Part shown: piece after piece, positions 11,499-24,209 of the stretch
Layout of the letters: each line of letters begins with the position of its first letter
Numbering within the stretch: the first letter of the stretch is position 1
Assembly: GCA_946699065.1 (NCBI GenBank)
Contig: CAMPDV010000056.1
Span: forward strand, 806,001-870,000
From: Loxodes magnus
Lineage: Eukaryota; Ciliophora; Karyorelictea; Loxodida; Loxodidae
DNA length: 64,000 nt
Reading direction: 5' to 3'
The notes under the pieces: generated by a model
Database searches by the model: none
What the model was told of the DNA's origin: nothing
Seen by the model: the letters and a program-made list of their open reading frames with translations, nothing else
Position numbers and translations under genes: made by a program

Positions 11499-14400
11499 GT
11501 TACCTTTATCTTTTAGCTATTATTTACTTACATCACATAACCTTTTTCTTTAACTCCCAAATAATAAAAATACTTACACATGGAACGCACGTATACTTAT
11601 AACATACGTGTATTAAGCTCAATTTAATCTATTTTTGATTAGCTTCTTATTTATTTTACTGTAAAAATAAGGAAAATAAAACCTTTATTTGGAATCATTA
11701 TTTTGGTATTTCTTAACTATTATCTAGACTTATTAAAAACCTTTGATAACCCTATCATTATTTCAAGGTTCATTAAGCAATTTAAAAAGTTATGAAAATA
11801 GAGAAAATAAGCTAAACTATATTAGCATTTATATAGTTTTCTTTTATTAAAAGTTTATGAATCAAACAGAATGATTCATATATTTCACTTTTTAATAGAA
11901 TCGAATCCTTGGTAAACTGATAAAGAATGAATTATTATAATGCTTTAAATATAGAAAAGTGTGTCCTTTTAGCTAGCTTAAGCTTAACATTAGTTTTACT
12001 TAAAGATCTCATTTTAGAAGCTACTTTACTTAGTAAGACTGAGCGAAGAAAATAGAGAAAGATTAAAATATTAGCAACATTATTTTCCTTCTTAGCAGTA
12101 TAAGAGAATCTAGCTTGATAAATTTGGTATTAATGTGCAAGTAGTTTTATAGATTAATCTTTTAATCTAAATATAGGCAAAGAATTGCCTTAAGATACTT
12201 ATTATTGTTTGAACATGTTATCATTTCACTTATTTCAGATACTTTAATTATAACTTTGCTTTTATCTTTTGACTTCAATAGTTAATATCTTTTACCTTTT
12301 AGCTGGAAGTGTTTGTTTATTCTATTTTTGCTGAAATTTAATTGTGTTAATATGATTCTTTCTTTAAGCATAAATTATAGTTATAAGAGACAATCGTTTT
12401 AAAATATAACCTTATAAGCTGAACCTTTTAAATTAAGTTTTAAGAACTCTTTTTAATAACTTTTTGTGGGTTATAAATATCCGCAACTGCAAATAAAATA
12501 TAAACCTTTTTAAAATTGTTATGATACTATATGCATATCATAATGAGATATTGTTCTAAACTTATTATATAAATCCTCTATTTACTTTTGATAGTTAGAG
12601 TAGCTATGTCATATGATAAATATGATAACTAGATTACATTTTAGTTATATTGATTACTTTAAAACTTAGCTAAGAATCAGCTAATTTCTGCACTAAGTTT
12701 TTTATTTCTTTAGGAACTTAGATAGCTGGATAGATTTGCTCTATAGATAAACTTATGGTTTGTGATATTCTTATAAGTGACTTTAATTATAGGTTGAAGA
12801 AATAGTGTGATTAGTATTCTAAATTTCTTACTCTATTTAGAGCGCAAATCTCTCTAAAATAAGTAATAGCATGTGCTATATTTCCTTTAAACTGCTCTAT
12901 TATTTATTTCAATTAAGTACTTAAGGAAACTCTCTAGATTTCTTAATTCCTTATTTCAACTCATAAAGCGTTTGATCAGTTCGAAAATGTAAAATTTTTA
13001 AGTGTAGGTGATAGTTCTGAAATAGTAACATAGAATTATTAATGAGAAGCAGTTTATTATTTAAAAATGCTTGATTATTAGATATATTCACATTGTTGCT
13101 TTAACTTATAGCAAAAGATTTATAAATGCTAATAGAAAGATATTTTAGCTTATACTCTAACTACTTATCATGTTAATATACTCAATATATAAAGTTATAT
13201 TTTGCACATTATGCTAAATGGATAGTAATACTTTTGCTATTAAAGTCATTAAGGAATTCATTTTAATCTAATCTTAAAAATAGTCTTAAGCTAAACTAAA
13301 GGTTTCATCAAAGCTAAGGTTGCTAGTTTAAATCTATTTGTTTCCAGCTTAACATTTCTTATAATTAAATTCATATCAATCATTGTTTTTATCTATTCTA
13401 TGATTGCCTTCCAATCACCATATTACTTGTAGAGCTTTATTAGCATTATTTTACTCAATTTTATCCTTTTCATTGAAACACTTCTTTAAATAGAATTATT
13501 AGAGGTTTATGATATAAACTAGTTCGCTTTGGAGCTTTATTTGTAAACATTTTCCTTATAAGTCATAATTATCTTAGTAAGGGCTTTTTTAATTGTATTG
13601 CATCTTTCTTCAAAGGGGCGCTTTTATTCCTTTGATGATAATAAAATTAATTCTGATGAAAACTATTTTAGATTTCCATAGTGCTATTTATACTATAAAA
13701 GTTAGTCTTGCTATTAGTCATGAGAAGCTCTATAAAATCTATCAATAGATGGCAGCTTTAGCTTTTTTAACAACGCTGCTATAGTTTAAAATTTTTAATT
13801 AAAGACTCAGAATTACAAAAAATTCTTCCAGGTTGCAAATAAAATAGGATTTCATTATCATACTTTCAAATTAAATTGGTTAGTATTAAAGTAAAATTAA
13901 ATTTTACTCTCCATTCTGTTCTTAGGGCATTTTCCATTTAGCATAAAGTGTTAAAGCTCAAAAAATTTCCGTGATCCTAATCATCCATTAAAAAATTTGC
14001 TTGTACTAGTCTAAAAATATTGAAAAAAGTAAATTACTAAGCTTTATCTTTCCATACTAATGGTAATAATATTGATAGAGCATACTAATATGAATAAAAG
14101 GTAATTATATAAAAAACATAGTGAAGCTTTTTTTCTTTCTATATTACTTTTCTCACTATACTTATTATATACGACTAACTGCAAATATAGTATATATCTT
14201 TTACTCATTTCAAAGTTCGCACTCTTGATAAATTTGGGATTATAATGAATAAAATAGAATTCCATTTTTATCAATAAATACCCTTCAAGTGTATCTATAA
14301 ATCTAAAATATATTCATAATGTTATTTCCTTTCTGTTTGTTTATTTGTCTAGTTACAATAGCAGTACATGGTGGGAAGGCAAATTTTTAGCATAACTAAT

Positions 14401-15388
14401 TAATCTTTCTTTTAAGATTTTCTAGCAAGTACATCAATAAATTTTATCTATCAATAGGTTAAAATCAAAGATTCTCTTTATCCAGTATTACTTTTCACTC
14501 CTATGTTATCAGAGTTAATTGCTACTTCTGCTTTAAGAAGTAAACTCTCTTAACCTTCAAAATATATTTACAATTATTCCTTCAAGTTCTAGATAAAGTA
14601 TATGATAAAGTCTTCATACACTAGTACTGTCTTATTTAAGCTGAATTAGAGCATAGAGAGTATAAATTAGCTATTATAAATTATCATTACCATGCTTACC
14701 AATCTATAATAAGAAAATTAAAGGAATTATTTTATCTAATCTAATGCTAAAAGTAGAGGAAAGCAGATAATTATAGATTAGCGTTGAAGAACAAATTAGT
14801 AAAGAGGAACTAAAAGCATTTAATAACAAGATCCCTTTTATACTCAAATAACCACTATTCATTATATTGATAGCAAAAGGAAAACAAAGCTTTATATTTA
14901 TTATTCGTTCTATTTTGGATCTCTAATTCTGCTTTATTAAGGAGATGTAAATTAAATCTATTCAATAGGTATAAGTTGTCAGTTGTATAGATTGTTCTGC
15001 TTTATGAGTATCGATAAAACTCTCCCCATCAATAGGAATTTATTAGTATTGATATGATATTCTTAGAGTACTCTAGCTTTGAATGTCTTAGATTAGCAAA
15101 AGCTAAATCTATATTCTTTATGCTTTAAGAAAGCAATTTTAAGTTATTTTATATTTCCTTTTGCTTTATCGACAGTCAGAATTAAAGACTAAGTAGAAAA
15201 TTGAATTAACATAACTCTCTTGATTTCTTAGTAAGCAGCAGCTTTAGGAGACAAACTGAATTCCGAAGAAGTAAATAGGAAGCAGTTAGTAAGAAACCTG
15301 ATATAAGGGTAGAGAGATAGTGTTGTGCTAGTATCCTTTAAAGAAATAAAAATAAGAAAGAGATTATATTTTTAATATCGTTATAGAA
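11499..15388. other. Unresolved AT-rich interval with long open frames
   Basis: An inverted pair of ACGTAT/ATACGT motifs lies at about 11588-11607, just after the bZIP gene. Frame 2 on the + strand is translatable from an ATG at 11927 almost to the kinesin start if every TGA is read as Trp, giving a hydrophobic product. TGA occurs there at about its chance frequency and first-position G is not enriched, so I do not call a gene. No RNA genes or repeats were recognised. Confidence 0.35.
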
Positions 15389-17625
15389 ATGTCTTAGTCA
15401 GAATGCGTTCGTGTGGTGATCAGAGTAAGGCCTATGTCAGAAAATGAAATAGAGGATGGTAGAATGTGTGTTGCAATAGTTAGTCAAAACTAAAGAGAAA
15501 TTAGTATTAGGAATCCTAAAAACCCCTCTGAGGAATCTAGATCCTTCACATTTGATGCAGTTTATTCATAAGAGAGCACTTAAGATTAGATCTATTCTTA
15601 GAGTGCATATTTTATTGTGTAAAGTACGTTAGAGGGTTATAATGGCACGATATTTGCTTATGGGTAAACTGGAACTGGTAAAACATACACTATGGAAGGG
15701 AAGGATGAGCCACCGGAGCAAAGAGGAATTATACCTAGAGCTTTTGAACAAATCTTCTTTGGCATGGAATAATCACCTGATAAGTAATTCCTTGTCAGAG
15801 CAAGTTCAATGGAAATTTATAATGAGGAAATCAGAGATCTTCTTGCCAAAAATCCTAAGAATAGACTTGAACTTAAAGAAAGAGTAGATTCAGGTGTTTA
15901 CGTCAAGGATCTTTCAGCTTTTGTTGTAAAAAATATTGAAGAGCTAAGAGAAATTATGATAGAAGGAAGAAATAAAAGAGCTACTGGAGAAACCTTGATG
16001 AATGAGCGATCATCAAGATCTCACTCAATTTTTACTATAACAATTGAATAATCAGAGATAGGAGTTGATGGATAGCCTCATTACAGAGTTGGAAAGTTAA
16101 ATCTGGTTGATTTAGCAGGAAGTGAAAGATAAAGTAAAACAGGAACTACAGGAGAGAGACTAAAGGAAGCAACTAAAATTAATTTAAGTTTGTCGACTCT
16201 GGGAAATGTAATAAGTGCATTAGTTGATGGCAAAAGTACTCATATTCCTTATCGAGACTCTAAACTAACAAGAATATTGCAAGATTCTCTAGGTGGAAAT
16301 ACTAAAACTGTGATGATTGCAAATTTAGGTCCAGCTGACTACAATTTTGATGAGTCACTTAGTACCTTAAGATATGCTAATAGAGCTAAAGCTATAAAAA
16401 ATTAGCCTCATATTAATGAAGATCCTAAAGACGCTATGTTAAGACAATTCTAGGAAGAAATAAACAAACTTAAAGAAATGTTACAATTATAGGCAGGAGA
16501 AAGTTAGCCTGGATAATTTGTAGGAGAAGCAAGAGTTATAGAGAAAGAAAAAATAGTAAAGATTGAAGATGAATTTAAGATTAAAGCATTGGAAGATAGA
16601 CTTGAGCAAGAAAAGTTAGATATAAAGGCTCAAGCAGAATTAGAGAGAACTAAAATTGAGGCCCAATTAAATGTCAATGAGGAAGAAAAGAATAAAATTT
16701 TGGAAGAAATTAAAAAGAGAGAAAGAGAAAACCTAAAAGCGAAGTAACATGAACAGAAAATGGCTAAAAAGCTAAAAAAAATGGAAAATAAATTAGTTTA
16801 AGGTTCATAGATGATTGAGCAAGCTGTGAGATAAGAGTAAGAGCTAATAAAAAAATAGTAGGAGTTAGAAGCTCGCAAAAGACAAGAGTAGTAGATGCTT
16901 TAAGAATTATAGCGATAAGAAGAGGAGTAGTTGATGGTTGAGAGTAAACATAAAAATCTTAAAGAGGAATTGGAAGATAAAACTCGAAAACTTCAGAAGA
17001 TTTAACAAAAATTCTAATAAGCTGATCATGAATTGAATGATTTAAAGAAAGAATATGGAAGAGATAGAGAGGATATGACTGATACTATACGAGAGTTATA
17101 AAGATAATTTAAGTTAAAAAATAAGTTAATAGACTATTTCATTCCTGAAGTTGAACTGTAAAGAATCGAAGCTTACGCTTAATGGAGTGATGACATTGAT
17201 GACTGAATGCTTCCAAGACTTGATTTGAGTGGAAATGCTCTGTAAGTTTTCATTCAGACGAAGAGTTAAAAGACCTGAAGATAGAGGGTTTAAGAAAGAA
17301 CAAGAAGAAATATAAAGCGTGATGTAAGCCATAATTCAGAGAAACTATTCCAAGTCCTTTCTTTATTTATACTGAAGAGGGACCTGTTAGAGAAGAAACT
17401 TATAAACAAGCTGAATAGTAAGGAAACCAAATTCCAAAAAAAACGAGACCATAAACTTCTAAACGTCCAGGAACGGCAAGCAAGTAGAAGCAAAAAGAGA
17501 TTGAGCAGCAAGCTTAATGGATGATGCAGCAGCAACAAGCTTTCCAAAATGCAGAGTCGAAAAAAAACCCTGCAAATCAGTTCCCTAAAGCTAGAGGATT
17601 AGTAAATAAGAAAGTAGCCATTTGA
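15389..17625 (+). CDS. Kinesin-2 motor (KIF3/FLA10 type), two 16-nt introns
   Basis: Microtubule plus-end motor of the heterotrimeric kinesin-2 that drives anterograde intraflagellar transport. About 734 residues, typical of KIF3. The motor domain covers residues ~6-345: P-loop GQTGTGKT (about residue 95), switch I Asn-Glu-Arg-Ser-Ser-Arg-Ser-His, switch II Asp-Leu-Ala-Gly-Ser-Glu. A neck follows, then a Glu/Lys/Gln-rich coiled coil (residues ~350-590) and the conserved kinesin-2 tail. Two introns, 17242-17257 and 17324-17339 (GTAAG...CAG), restore the tail frame: Arg-Arg-Val-Lys-Arg-Pro, then a Tyr-Thr-Glu-Glu segment and a Lys/Arg/Pro-rich end. TGA at 17204-17206 is read as Trp in Asp-Ile-Asp-Asp-Trp, where KIF3A-type tails carry Trp. 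It ends at TGA. Confidence 0.96.
17242..17257 (+). other. 16-nt spliceosomal intron 1 of kinesin-2
   Basis: GTAAGTTTTCATTCAG. Removing it joins Asn-Ala-Leu to Arg-Arg-Val-Lys-Arg-Pro, the order expected in kinesin-2 tails. Retaining it shifts the frame. Confidence 0.88.
17324..17339 (+). other. 16-nt spliceosomal intron 2 of kinesin-2
   Basis: GTAAGCCATAATTCAG. Removing it keeps the frame into a Tyr-Thr-Glu-Glu motif and the basic C-terminus ending at TGA 17623-17625. Same length and same borders as intron 1. Confidence 0.86.
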
Positions 17626-17665
17626 ACATTTTAAAATTTATATTATAACTTAAAATTATCATTCG

Positions 17666-19561
17666 TCAATTCTCAATGTAAAAAGGTTTCGCTTCGCCAC
17701 TACTTTCAAAATATTTGATATTTCCCTCAGGAAGTTTGTAATTAAATTGCCTTTTATGGAAAGGATTCAGCCGCTTTCCTGGATCGAAATGTACGGAATC
17801 TTCATCGTTATATCCAATATGCTTGCTTCTGCCTAAAAAGGGAACCACAAAGTTTTTAAGTAAATTTTTTGCCATACAATTGGTATAAACAAAGCCCCAT
17901 TCACCATAGTGTATACATTGCTGGAAATCTTCCCAATATAACTTAGGGAAGATTCAGGAAATTTGATTAGGATAATTGGTGAAGGAAAACTTGAAGTATT
18001 AGTCCTGTTAATAAGGATACAGTCAATCACAATTGTGATTATTTAATGCGATTGCAGGAACTCTGTGCATATATTCAGGATTTTCAAAGAAAGACATATG
18101 AGCATAATGTGCCCATTCATAAAAATCGGGACTAAATCAAATGTCATCTTCTGTGAAAATAACAGAATCTGCATTTAAATACTCATAGCAAAATTTTAAT
18201 CCAAAAAGCATGTTTTGTACGAAAAATATCTCAGAGATTTCCTTTTGAGTATATTTCTCCCTTTCTTAAATAAAAGGTTCAGGATGTTTCAAATGAATGA
18301 TAGGAATTTTAATTCTTTGCATTAAGTCCTTAATTTTATTTTCCAATTCTTAGTCATTTCCATCTTAAGATATTACCAGTACTGTGCTTTAAGTACTACT
18401 TGCATTACCAATGTTCTCTACAGTTTTTTCGAGGATGTTTACTCTCGTGTAAGCTATAAGAAGTATAGGAATAAAAGGATCCTTTTTTATATTTTTAAGC
18501 TTCTGAAAATTTTGTAAACCTTCTTCATAGACAAGCTTATCCTATTGATGATTAGGCTATGTAATTCTTTGTACCAGAACTTTCTCATATAATCTTGAGT
18601 CAAAAAATAAAGAATGCGTAGTATTGACTCTGAGACCATATAGTTTTCATTTTCATTCTTCGTTTTTTATGGCCGTTCAATTTCTGTCGGATCTTAAGGC
18701 TGAAAAATTTCCAAATCACTTATCAGGAATTTCATGTATTTCTTCATTTCATTTACTGAAGATAAATGATTCTTTCCCAGGTAGCCTATTTCCTTAATAT
18801 GCTTCATATATCAAGGCTTTTTAGATAATCCTTCTATAACCGTAAAAGTTTGTAATATCTCCCTTAAAATAAAATCCTACTGATTCATTGTGATTATCAA
18901 ACATTGATCCTTTTGCTGTAAGTCAAGCTCCAAGTCTAAAAAATCTGCCAGTTTACTACATTCTACCATATTTCTCTTTAATAGGGAATTTGTAAATCAT
19001 TTGTCCATTCAAAAAGAGCTAAATAGCTATCTTATGTTCTAACTTTGAAGCTATAGAGGTAAATATAACTGCAGCATGATTTCATTCATTAGGCTTCTTG
19101 ACAGAACCTTCAGTTAAACTTGTAGCTGATTTACATCCATTTTTCTGCTCACCCCATTGAAAGAACAAATAAGACTAATTCAAATAAAGTGAGTATCCTC
19201 AATAATCACTCGTTAGACCACAGCCAAACATTTTATTGGAAAAGATAGTTTAAATATCATTAGTGACATTAGTACGAAACCATAGCATAAATGACATTTC
19301 AGGATAATCAATTGTTCTAAATTCATGTGTTAGGATAAAATACTCTTAGCCATTCAGAGAGAGTCAACTTTACGGGTTAATTAGCGGGTTAACATCTTGC
19401 TATTCATTCATTTACTAGATATCTTCTTTAGTAGGTATAGCTTATTTCTACACTTGTAAGAAAATATCTTCTTCATTAATTGTTTTAGTAACAAAGTGCA
19501 TAAGAGAAATAAGAGCTATAGCTAAAATGACCAAAATTAGATAATTGGAAGGAGTTGACAT
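17666..19561 (-). CDS. LamG-GT13 glycosyltransferase (GnT-I/POMGNT1-like), copy 1
   Basis: Predicted Golgi type II membrane enzyme transferring a sugar, in this family GlcNAc, to glycoproteins. 631 residues: N-terminal signal-anchor (residues ~6-24), short stem, a LamG/concanavalin-like domain (~85-200, with Met-Leu-Trp-Phe-Arg-Thr and Leu-Phe-Leu-Asn-Gly-Gln), then a GT13 catalytic domain (~355-600). Matching GT13 features are Phe-Ile-Pro-Ile-Leu-Leu-Ile-Ala-Tyr, Val-Ile-Ser-Gln-Asp-Gly, and the metal-binding Glu-Asp-Asp at residues 471-473 followed by x2-Phe-Ser-Pro-Asp-Phe. Near the C-terminus is Gly-Arg-Ser-Lys-His-Ile-Gly. Several Trp are TGA-encoded (after EDDI, and in NEE-W-K-W). It ends at TGA 17666-17668 and converges on kinesin-2 with 40 bp between stops. 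A paralogue lies at 54842-56962. Confidence 0.82.
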
Positions 19562-20327
19562 TTTACACTCTATGAATTAAAATATACCAAAGATCTATAT
19601 CTCCTTAATATGCTTAACTTTCAATTTCAAATCAATATTAGATACAAAAAATGCTACAAGCTTACTTATGGGCTTATGCTTTCAATTATTTATCAAGCTT
19701 AATCATGCTCAGAGTTCAAGCTAGAAAACTTATTCTGATTACAATGAAAGCTAATAGTTAATTTCAGTTATACAACTGATTCTATAAAATCCTTAATTAG
19801 AGCTTCTTTCAACTTAGAAGCTGAAAGATCAAGTTTGAAGAGTATTTTAAGCAATAAGCAACTAGAACGTTTATAGAAATTACCAGGAAGGGATAAAATT
19901 AAATTTATCCTTCACTTTGATTAGCATACTACTTTGTTTCTTCAATAGATAAATATACATTAAGTATTTACATTTTAGCATCTTATCCTAAAATAGTGGA
20001 TAGCTTAATACATTATACTAGCACATTCTCAATCAATTTGTTATGTATTACTATAGACATTTAAAGATACAATAAATAGAGATTGATTTAACTCTTAGTA
20101 AGGTAATGTCGTAGATATATGGATACAAATTCATTTAATAGCGTATATTGCTCTCTAATAGAATCTAAGTTGGTATCTTGTATTGAGATGTATAGTCCAC
20201 TGATTGTCATGTTATTCTATTTTTTCCTTGATCATTTAAAGTTCTAAGAAAAGCATGTAAGTGGTATAAGTTTTAAAGTTGATTTAGATATATATATTAG
20301 TGGTGTTTTCTAAGCGTTGTATATAAA
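19562..20327. other. Divergent intergenic region
   Basis: AT-rich, between the starts of the GT13 copy 1 gene (-) and the FAM227-like gene (+). It should hold both promoters. I see no defined motif, RNA or convincing ORF. Confidence 0.4.
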
Positions 20328-21692
20328 ATGGAATCAAATTCTGAAAACGAAGATTCTAAATTAGAATATGATGAGTCTAACACGCATTCTGAAAACCAAG
20401 AATTGTTTGGAACAGACTAGATAAATATTCATGTTGGTGATCTGTACCCAATATAGTTCGATGAATACTAAATATTGAGAACATGCATAAGCAAAATGAA
20501 GGCGATTAACATTAAGACCAAGACAAAAATAGAGCAGACTTTACTTACTCAGCATGGAGTCAATGTTTTCAAAAACCTTTTTTGACAATATTTCGTAATA
20601 AAGTTCTAGCAAAGTGAGCCTTTAGACGTCTTAAAAATTTATCAGGAAAAGATACAAAAACATTATGTCAAGTAGATGATAAATTGCTCCAGACCCAAGG
20701 ACTACATTTTAACAAAAATTCACTATTTATATGGCTATGGAATCTATAACAGTTATATTCAACACTTTCCAGGTAGCAAGCATAACTTTGACGAGCGCTT
20801 CAATTTAGATTGCTATCAGATGGTTCTTTTTTAGTTGGTAGGATAAACTGTTAGTGATAACTTTATTGTCAAACAAATTCAAGGCTTTTTTGGAGTACGC
20901 TCTTTCTTAGAGAGAAACGATTCATTGGAAATAAAAAGACAAAAACTGCCAAAAATAAGTTAAGAAGTTATTACTTAAGCCTGCAAAGTCAAAGATGACT
21001 AAGGTGGAGGTAAAACGCTCTACAACCAGCTTTAGTAAAAGTTCCAAATCCTTGAAAAAAACGAGCAGGATAAAAAAATAGCGCAGACTTCTTAGAACTT
21101 TAATTAAGTGTAGATAACATCTGACAAGTCTTTGTTCTCAGAAATGCATACAAATAAGTTCACCTGCTCTAAACTTTCTCCTATTGTAAGTGAGGCTTTA
21201 TTAAGCTCAACAAGAAGAGTCCCTTACAAAAAAAATATATCAACTTAGCATCTAAAAGAGGATATCATGAATTAAGAGCCTTTGTCGATGTAGATGTATA
21301 AGAAATTTTTAAAGGATAAAGAGAAATAAGATCATAGCTAGACGAATGGATCTTAAAGCAACATCTCTTAAGAATTGCATTAAAAGATTAAGTTTAGAAA
21401 GGATTAAGAAGATAAACTTATTAATCCTTTGCTCTAGTATGGAAAATTCAGAGATTTTGCTAACATCCATTTACCTGATTTTCCTGATTTTGTGAAAAAA
21501 TTGAAGTCAAAAGAACCAAGCAATAATATTGTCCAGCACAAGAAACCTAGTATTTGTAAAATAGACGAGAAGCATCCAGAGTATTGGGGTCTAGTTTTTA
21601 ACTTAAAAAGTCACATTGATAGAGAAAAGGTGCATAGAAAGGCTTTTCCAGTCACTTATGTTCGTATGGATAGTAGAAAAAACTACCTTTAA
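20328..21692 (+). CDS. FAM227-like protein (FWWh-type domain)
   Basis: 454 residues if it ends at TAA 21690-21692. The N-terminus is acidic and Ser/Glu/Asn-rich. Residues ~75-200 resemble the FAM227 'FWWh' region known from animals and ciliates: Asn-Leu-Phe-Trp-Gln-Tyr-Phe (Trp encoded by TGA at 20583-20585), then Lys-His-Tyr-Val-Lys-Gln-Met, Lys-Asp-Tyr-Ile, and His-Phe-Pro-Gly-Ser-Lys with downstream Phe-Asn-Leu. The remainder is Lys/Gln-rich. Function in the family is unknown. The composition changes abruptly to hydrophobic after 21692, while the first in-frame TGA is at 22062-22064, so the true stop is uncertain. The family call rests on motif memory only. Confidence 0.5.
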
Positions 21693-22459
21693 ATGTCTGT
21701 ATTTATTACTACTTTCATATATCTCATCATTATTAATTATCATCTCTATATTTTATCAAAATACTTAAAAGACATCTCATCTTTCGCATTTTAATTTTAT
21801 AAGCTGGATCATTAGAAGAAATAAAATGTCCCTTTATTATTTCTTCTTCCTTTATTCAAGTTTTTCAACTATCTTAGTTAATAAGACAATTCTCCACTAC
21901 AAATAGAAGAGATTACACTATACTTAATATCTAAAAACTTAAATTATTTTTTACAATTTATATATTTCATCTTCAAGTCTCTAGTTCTTCATATCAACAG
22001 ACATATAATATAATAATCACTGATTATAAACTTAACAGTCTTAAACATTTTTTATTTCCACTGACTACATTTCTATAACTGTCTAAAAAACTAAATAGCT
22101 AGTTTATTTTAAACTATACCATTATTGTTGCTATTTAGTAAGCTTTTAATCACTTATCCTAATTTTAGTTGATTTATATATAAAAGATTTAGTTAAAATT
22201 CCTTTGGTAATGTTAATACTTTATTAGCTATTTCTAGATTATTAAAATAAATAGGTAGGCCTAATTTTTTAAATTTGGTAAGATTAGGTTAGAACTATTT
22301 TTTTTACAAGTTGCAGATTGAAAATGAAAAGGAAGAATAACTAAAAACCGCACTTTTAAAGCACCTGATTAAGAATTAATGGAGCAAGTGAGTTTACAAG
22401 AGTAACTAAAAATATGAGTCATAAGCTGATAATAAGAAGATTTAATTATAAGCAGACTT
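21693..22459. other. Convergent intergenic region without TGA stops near either gene end
   Basis: The + strand has no TGA in any frame from 21693 to about 22018. The - strand PH frame has no in-frame TGA between 22460 and 21991. If only UGA terminates, the two convergent proteins would overlap (21989-22064). If UAA can terminate, this is ordinary intergenic DNA. No RNA or repeat was recognised. Confidence 0.45.
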
Positions 22460-22861
22460 TTAAATTTCTATATCAGTATTGCTGCATACAATTTGAAGAC
22501 TATTATTATAATCTTCAATCACCTTTTTCAAAGTCGACACCCAATTTTCCTTTTGTTCCAGATCCTTAGTCTTGAATCAATACTCGCTTCATTTAGTTCC
22601 AATTGAAAACACATTTTCATTTCCATGGAAATCTTAGTCGCTCTCGATGTAAGCAATTTCGTTCACGTTAATGCTTTTGGTAGGTTCCTCTCTTGATTTA
22701 ATATCTGATTAAGATTTAAAGGTTATAATGAACTAAGGAGTTATTACCAATCATCTCTTCCTTCATAAGCTCTTTAAATACTTCGCTCTTTTTTTGACTT
22801 GCCCTTCCTTAATAATCTTGTCTAATTCTCTTGTTCAATCCTCGCTTAATGTCCTTTCCAT
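22460..22861 (-). CDS. Small PH-domain protein
   Basis: About 133 residues, essentially a single pleckstrin-homology domain, which usually binds phosphoinositides or proteins at membranes. Visible features: Glu-Gly-x-Val-Lys-Lys-Arg at the first strand, Leu-Trp-Arg-Lys-Arg-Trp-Leu-Val-Ile (the canonical K-R-W-x-V strand), a Phe-x-Thr-Lys-x-x-Glu stretch, and a C-terminal helix with Asn-Trp-Val-x-x-Leu, the invariant PH Trp. Both Trp of the Leu-Trp-Arg-Lys-Arg-Trp motif are TGA codons, as are four others, while the helix Trp is TGG. The natural end is at TAA 22460-22462; the next in-frame TGA is at 21989. Its ATG lies 10 bp from the ATG of the divergent coiled-coil gene. Confidence 0.8.
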
Positions 22862-22871
22862 TTTTATATAA

Positions 22872-24209
22872 ATGTTTGTTGCTTCTTGTAAGGTTTTATT
22901 GACTGAAGAAGGAGAATTGAAGAAGAATATTGAAGAAAATGATAGAAAGACTATTGAAATTATTCTACTATAGAACAAAAGATCGACATCTGATAAGGAT
23001 AAGTATACGCTCAATGCTATCACTTCAGATGGAAGAAACTACAAGCAACTCTTTCATAACAGTGAGATCTAGTCCGATATTCTACTCAAAAAGGTATAGG
23101 AGGGCGACGTTACTGCTATTGCTTCTTAAAAGTAACTTGAAATTTAATTTGCGGGTTCGTCTGAATTTCTTCTGCTACAAGGCAATGCTCCCAAAAATAT
23201 AGCTAGGAGAATAAGCACTGAAGAAATGTCTGGATAAAATTGGGAGAATTGAAAAACACGAGGATCGACGATAGAAAGGCGTAATACTTTGAAAAGCCCT
23301 TAAAATAGTAATTCTGATGCTTAACGAAAATCAGCTGAATGATCAGTTACCCATGAAAATATTTTTGAGAAGCTTAAGTTTTATGAAGATTAGCTAACAT
23401 CTCTTTAGTAGAAATTGGATATTATAGAGATCGAAAATTAAACTTACAAGTAGAAAGTAGAAAGTTAAGAAAGAGAAATACAGAACTTGTAAAAGTTCTC
23501 CAAAGACTAGAAGCTAGAAAAATAGTTAGCTTAAGAAACTAAAGCTGAGCAAGAAATCAGTGAAGAGCGAATTTAAAGCAATATAACTTAAAATCCTGAA
23601 ACTTATACTTAAGAATAGTCCCATTCGAATTAAAGTAAGGAGTAAGAATCGAACTTGGTTTTTTCAGATATATAGGAAATAATGCTTGAAATAGTTCAAT
23701 AACCTCTTCTTATGCAATTACATGATTTTGTAGAGTAAGCTTTAAAATTAAATAACCTTTGACTCCTCACACAATCCTCACAAATTAAATAGTAGCTGGT
23801 GAATTCTGTTCAAAAGCTTGAATAAGTATACAAAGAGATGATGAAGAAAGCAGGGAAAGATATGAAAAAGAATGAACTGTAATGAGATAGTATGGAAGCC
23901 ACAAAGTTTATTATTGCCTTAGATTTGGCAAAATAAAACGCAATATCATGCACCTCAAGAAATGAAAGTGTATAGCCATAAGAAGTATCTTAAATCATAG
24001 AACTATTTGCTAAATCTTAAGCTCAAAACTCATCAAACTAATTCAAAATCTCAGACTTTAAATTAGAGGAAAGTGACTCTTTTGCTCAACATCTTAAATA
24101 GTAATATGGATTTGATAGTATCCAAGTGACTCAAACCGTAACAAACTATTTTATTGTTCTGATATCTTTGCTTACTTTCATTATGCCTCAGAATTAATTT
24201 TAATTTTGA
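22872..24209 (+). CDS. Tail-anchored coiled-coil protein
   Basis: 445 residues. An acidic/basic N-terminal half has a stretch rich in Ser/Thr/Asn (residues ~130-170). Glu/Lys/Gln coiled coil occupies about residues 175-240, and a second helical region about 290-335. A single hydrophobic helix sits at the extreme C-terminus (about residues 420-438), as in tail-anchored membrane proteins. The in-frame TGA at 23883-23885 must be Trp, because the reading frame remains protein-like to TGA 24207-24209. The last residues carry two TAA codons, so it may end at TAA 24195. It shares a 10-bp divergent start region with the PH gene. No family is recognised. Confidence 0.6.

Noticed and set aside
11927..15388. 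Continuous + strand frame 2 from 11927 into the kinesin start if all TGA are Trp
   Set aside because: About 17 TGAs in ~1150 codons equals chance expectation, and codon position 1 is not G-enriched. With UAR as sense, random AT-rich DNA gives such membrane-like translations.
17126..18030. Several short minus-strand ORFs over the kinesin tail and GT13 end
   Set aside because: 17126-17547 are antisense shadows of kinesin exons. 17833-18030 is another frame of the GT13 gene.
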